Shown here piece after piece: positions 5,226-5,590 of a stretch of DNA of 5,590 nt (position 1 is its first letter; each line of letters opens with the position of its first letter). The notes under the pieces are model-generated. The model saw only the letters and a list, made by a program, of their open reading frames with translations. It did not search any database and had not been told where the DNA came from. Made by a program: the position numbers and the translations under genes. This stretch comes from Pseudomonadota bacterium (GTDB taxonomy: Bacteria > Desulfobacterota > BSN033 > G020346125): assembly GCA_030673585.1 (NCBI GenBank), contig DAOVIU010000114.1:1-5590 (forward strand), read 5' to 3'.

Positions 5226-5444
5226 TTGGCCAAGGAGGATAAGGTAACGATTAAAATCCCCCGGAAGCTCTACGATCGGCTGCGCAACATCATAGAGGAT
5301 TCGGGTTTCAATTCCGTGACGGACTTCATCGTCTACGTGATGAGGGATATCGCCTCAACTGGAAAGATAGAGGCAACGGATGGGCTCACCAGTGAAGAGA
5401 TAGAGCAGATCCGAAGGAGATTGAGGAATCTGGGGTATCTTTAA
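5226..5444 (+). CDS. Ribbon-helix-helix (CopG/Arc-type) DNA-binding protein
   Basis: This 72-residue protein is a likely dimeric transcriptional regulator. Seen: a short basic N-terminus leads to the beta strand VTIKIPRK (7-14), which would insert into the DNA major groove. Helix one follows (about 15-26), then the turn GFNSVTDFI (27-35) with the usual Ser/Thr cap of helix two (about 30-44). After a loop comes a charged C-terminal helix (55-68). The family is usually 45-90 residues long when acting as a repressor or antitoxin. The start is TTG at 5226, six bases after AGGAG (5215-5219); the next Met codon lies inside helix two, so the TTG is well supported. Its promoter and leader carry a repeated 8-bp motif, which suggests autoregulation. 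No toxin gene is adjacent in this window, so an antitoxin role is not supported; the real target may lie beyond the right edge. Confidence 0.88.
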   Translation: MAKEDKVTIKIPRKLYDRLRNIIEDSGFNSVTDFIVYVMRDIASTGKIEATDGLTSEEIEQIRRRLRNLGYL

Positions 5445-5448
5445 GACG

Positions 5449-5515
5449 CATGGTGTTGCGGTGTTGCGGTCTTGCAGTTCTGCAGTCAAATAACAGTCAT
5501 GCGGTGCTGCGGGGA
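5449..5515 (+). repeat. TGCGGTNN array (B type) after the regulator gene, first copy of the composite
   Basis: Five 8-mers run in register from 5449 to 5488 (CATGGTGT, TGCGGTGT, TGCGGTCT, TGCAGTTC, TGCAGTCA). They are followed by AATAACAGTCA (5489-5499) and two more units to 5515. The 44 bp at 5456-5499 recur at 5547-5590 with only two mismatches. The array begins five bases after the regulator stop codon, and no terminator intervenes. Confidence 0.85.
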
Positions 5516-5518
5516 AAA

Positions 5519-5590
5519 TGAAGTTAGAGGTTTGAGGCAAGAAGTATTGCGGTGTTGCGGTCGTGCAGTTCTGCGGTCAAATAACAGTCA
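5519..5590 (+). repeat. G-rich element plus TGCGGTNN array, second composite copy, cut by window edge
   Basis: GAGGTTTGAGGCAA (5527-5540), identical to 1937-1950, is followed after seven bases by TGCGGTGT, TGCGGTCG, TGCAGTTC and TGCGGTCA (5548-5579) and AATAACAGTCA (5580-5590). With the preceding block this makes a tandem composite of 91-bp offset. The second copy ends exactly at the last base of the window, so the array probably continues to the right. Confidence 0.8.

Noticed and set aside
4122..5590. CRISPR array
   Set aside because: The unit is only 8 bp, there are no unique spacers of 25-40 bp, and no cas genes are present.
5226..5590. Toxin-antitoxin pair with the ribbon-helix-helix protein as antitoxin
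   Set aside because: No partner gene lies on either side within the window; downstream is only repeat DNA.
1..5590. tRNA, rRNA or insertion sequence
   Set aside because: No tRNA-like cloverleaf, rRNA segment, transposase or terminal inverted repeat of an insertion sequence was recognised.

Overview
The window reads like a piece of chromosome from a Desulfobacterota-type (deltaproteobacterial) or similar environmental bacterium. The basis is an NtrC-family regulator paired with a cytosolic histidine kinase, a bacterial protein of the archaeal eRF1 type, roughly balanced base composition, and intergenic spaces filled with degenerate short repeats. The lineage is an inference from style; no marker gene fixes it.

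Layout. Positions 1-3945 are all read on the minus strand. In order of transcription they hold an eRF1-domain protein with a C-terminal zinc ribbon (2815-3945), a class I SAM-dependent methyltransferase (2033-2671), a soluble histidine kinase with an N-terminal receiver-like domain (684-1766), and the first 197 residues of a sigma-54 activator-type response regulator (1-593, running off the left edge). A divergent spacer of about 260 bp separates these from two plus-strand genes: a creatininase-family amidohydrolase (4205-4924) and a 72-residue ribbon-helix-helix DNA-binding protein (5226-5444). Good sigma-70-like promoters can be read on the minus strand ahead of the eRF1-like gene and the kinase, and on the plus strand ahead of the ribbon-helix-helix gene.

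How the genes relate. The kinase and the response regulator form one two-component system. The kinase keeps all its catalytic boxes, but its N-terminal receiver has lost the phospho-acceptor Asp (Ser56), so it probably acts as a sensing or docking module. The eRF1-like protein has GGW where true release factors have GGQ. The ribbon-helix-helix protein appears to control itself: its -10 region and leader carry one inverted and three direct copies of an 8-bp motif, the direct copies exactly 11 bp apart.

The most unusual feature is the repeat content. Four of the intergenic intervals hold arrays of an 8-bp unit, TGCGGTNN or TGCAGTNN, in which the first six bases are largely constant and the last two vary. 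Three of these intervals also contain a G-rich element (GAGGTTTGAGGCAA or GAGGTTGGAGGCAAAAG). At the right edge the two element types alternate in a 91-bp composite repeat that runs out of the window. One array reads open into the amidohydrolase gene and creates a false N-terminal extension.
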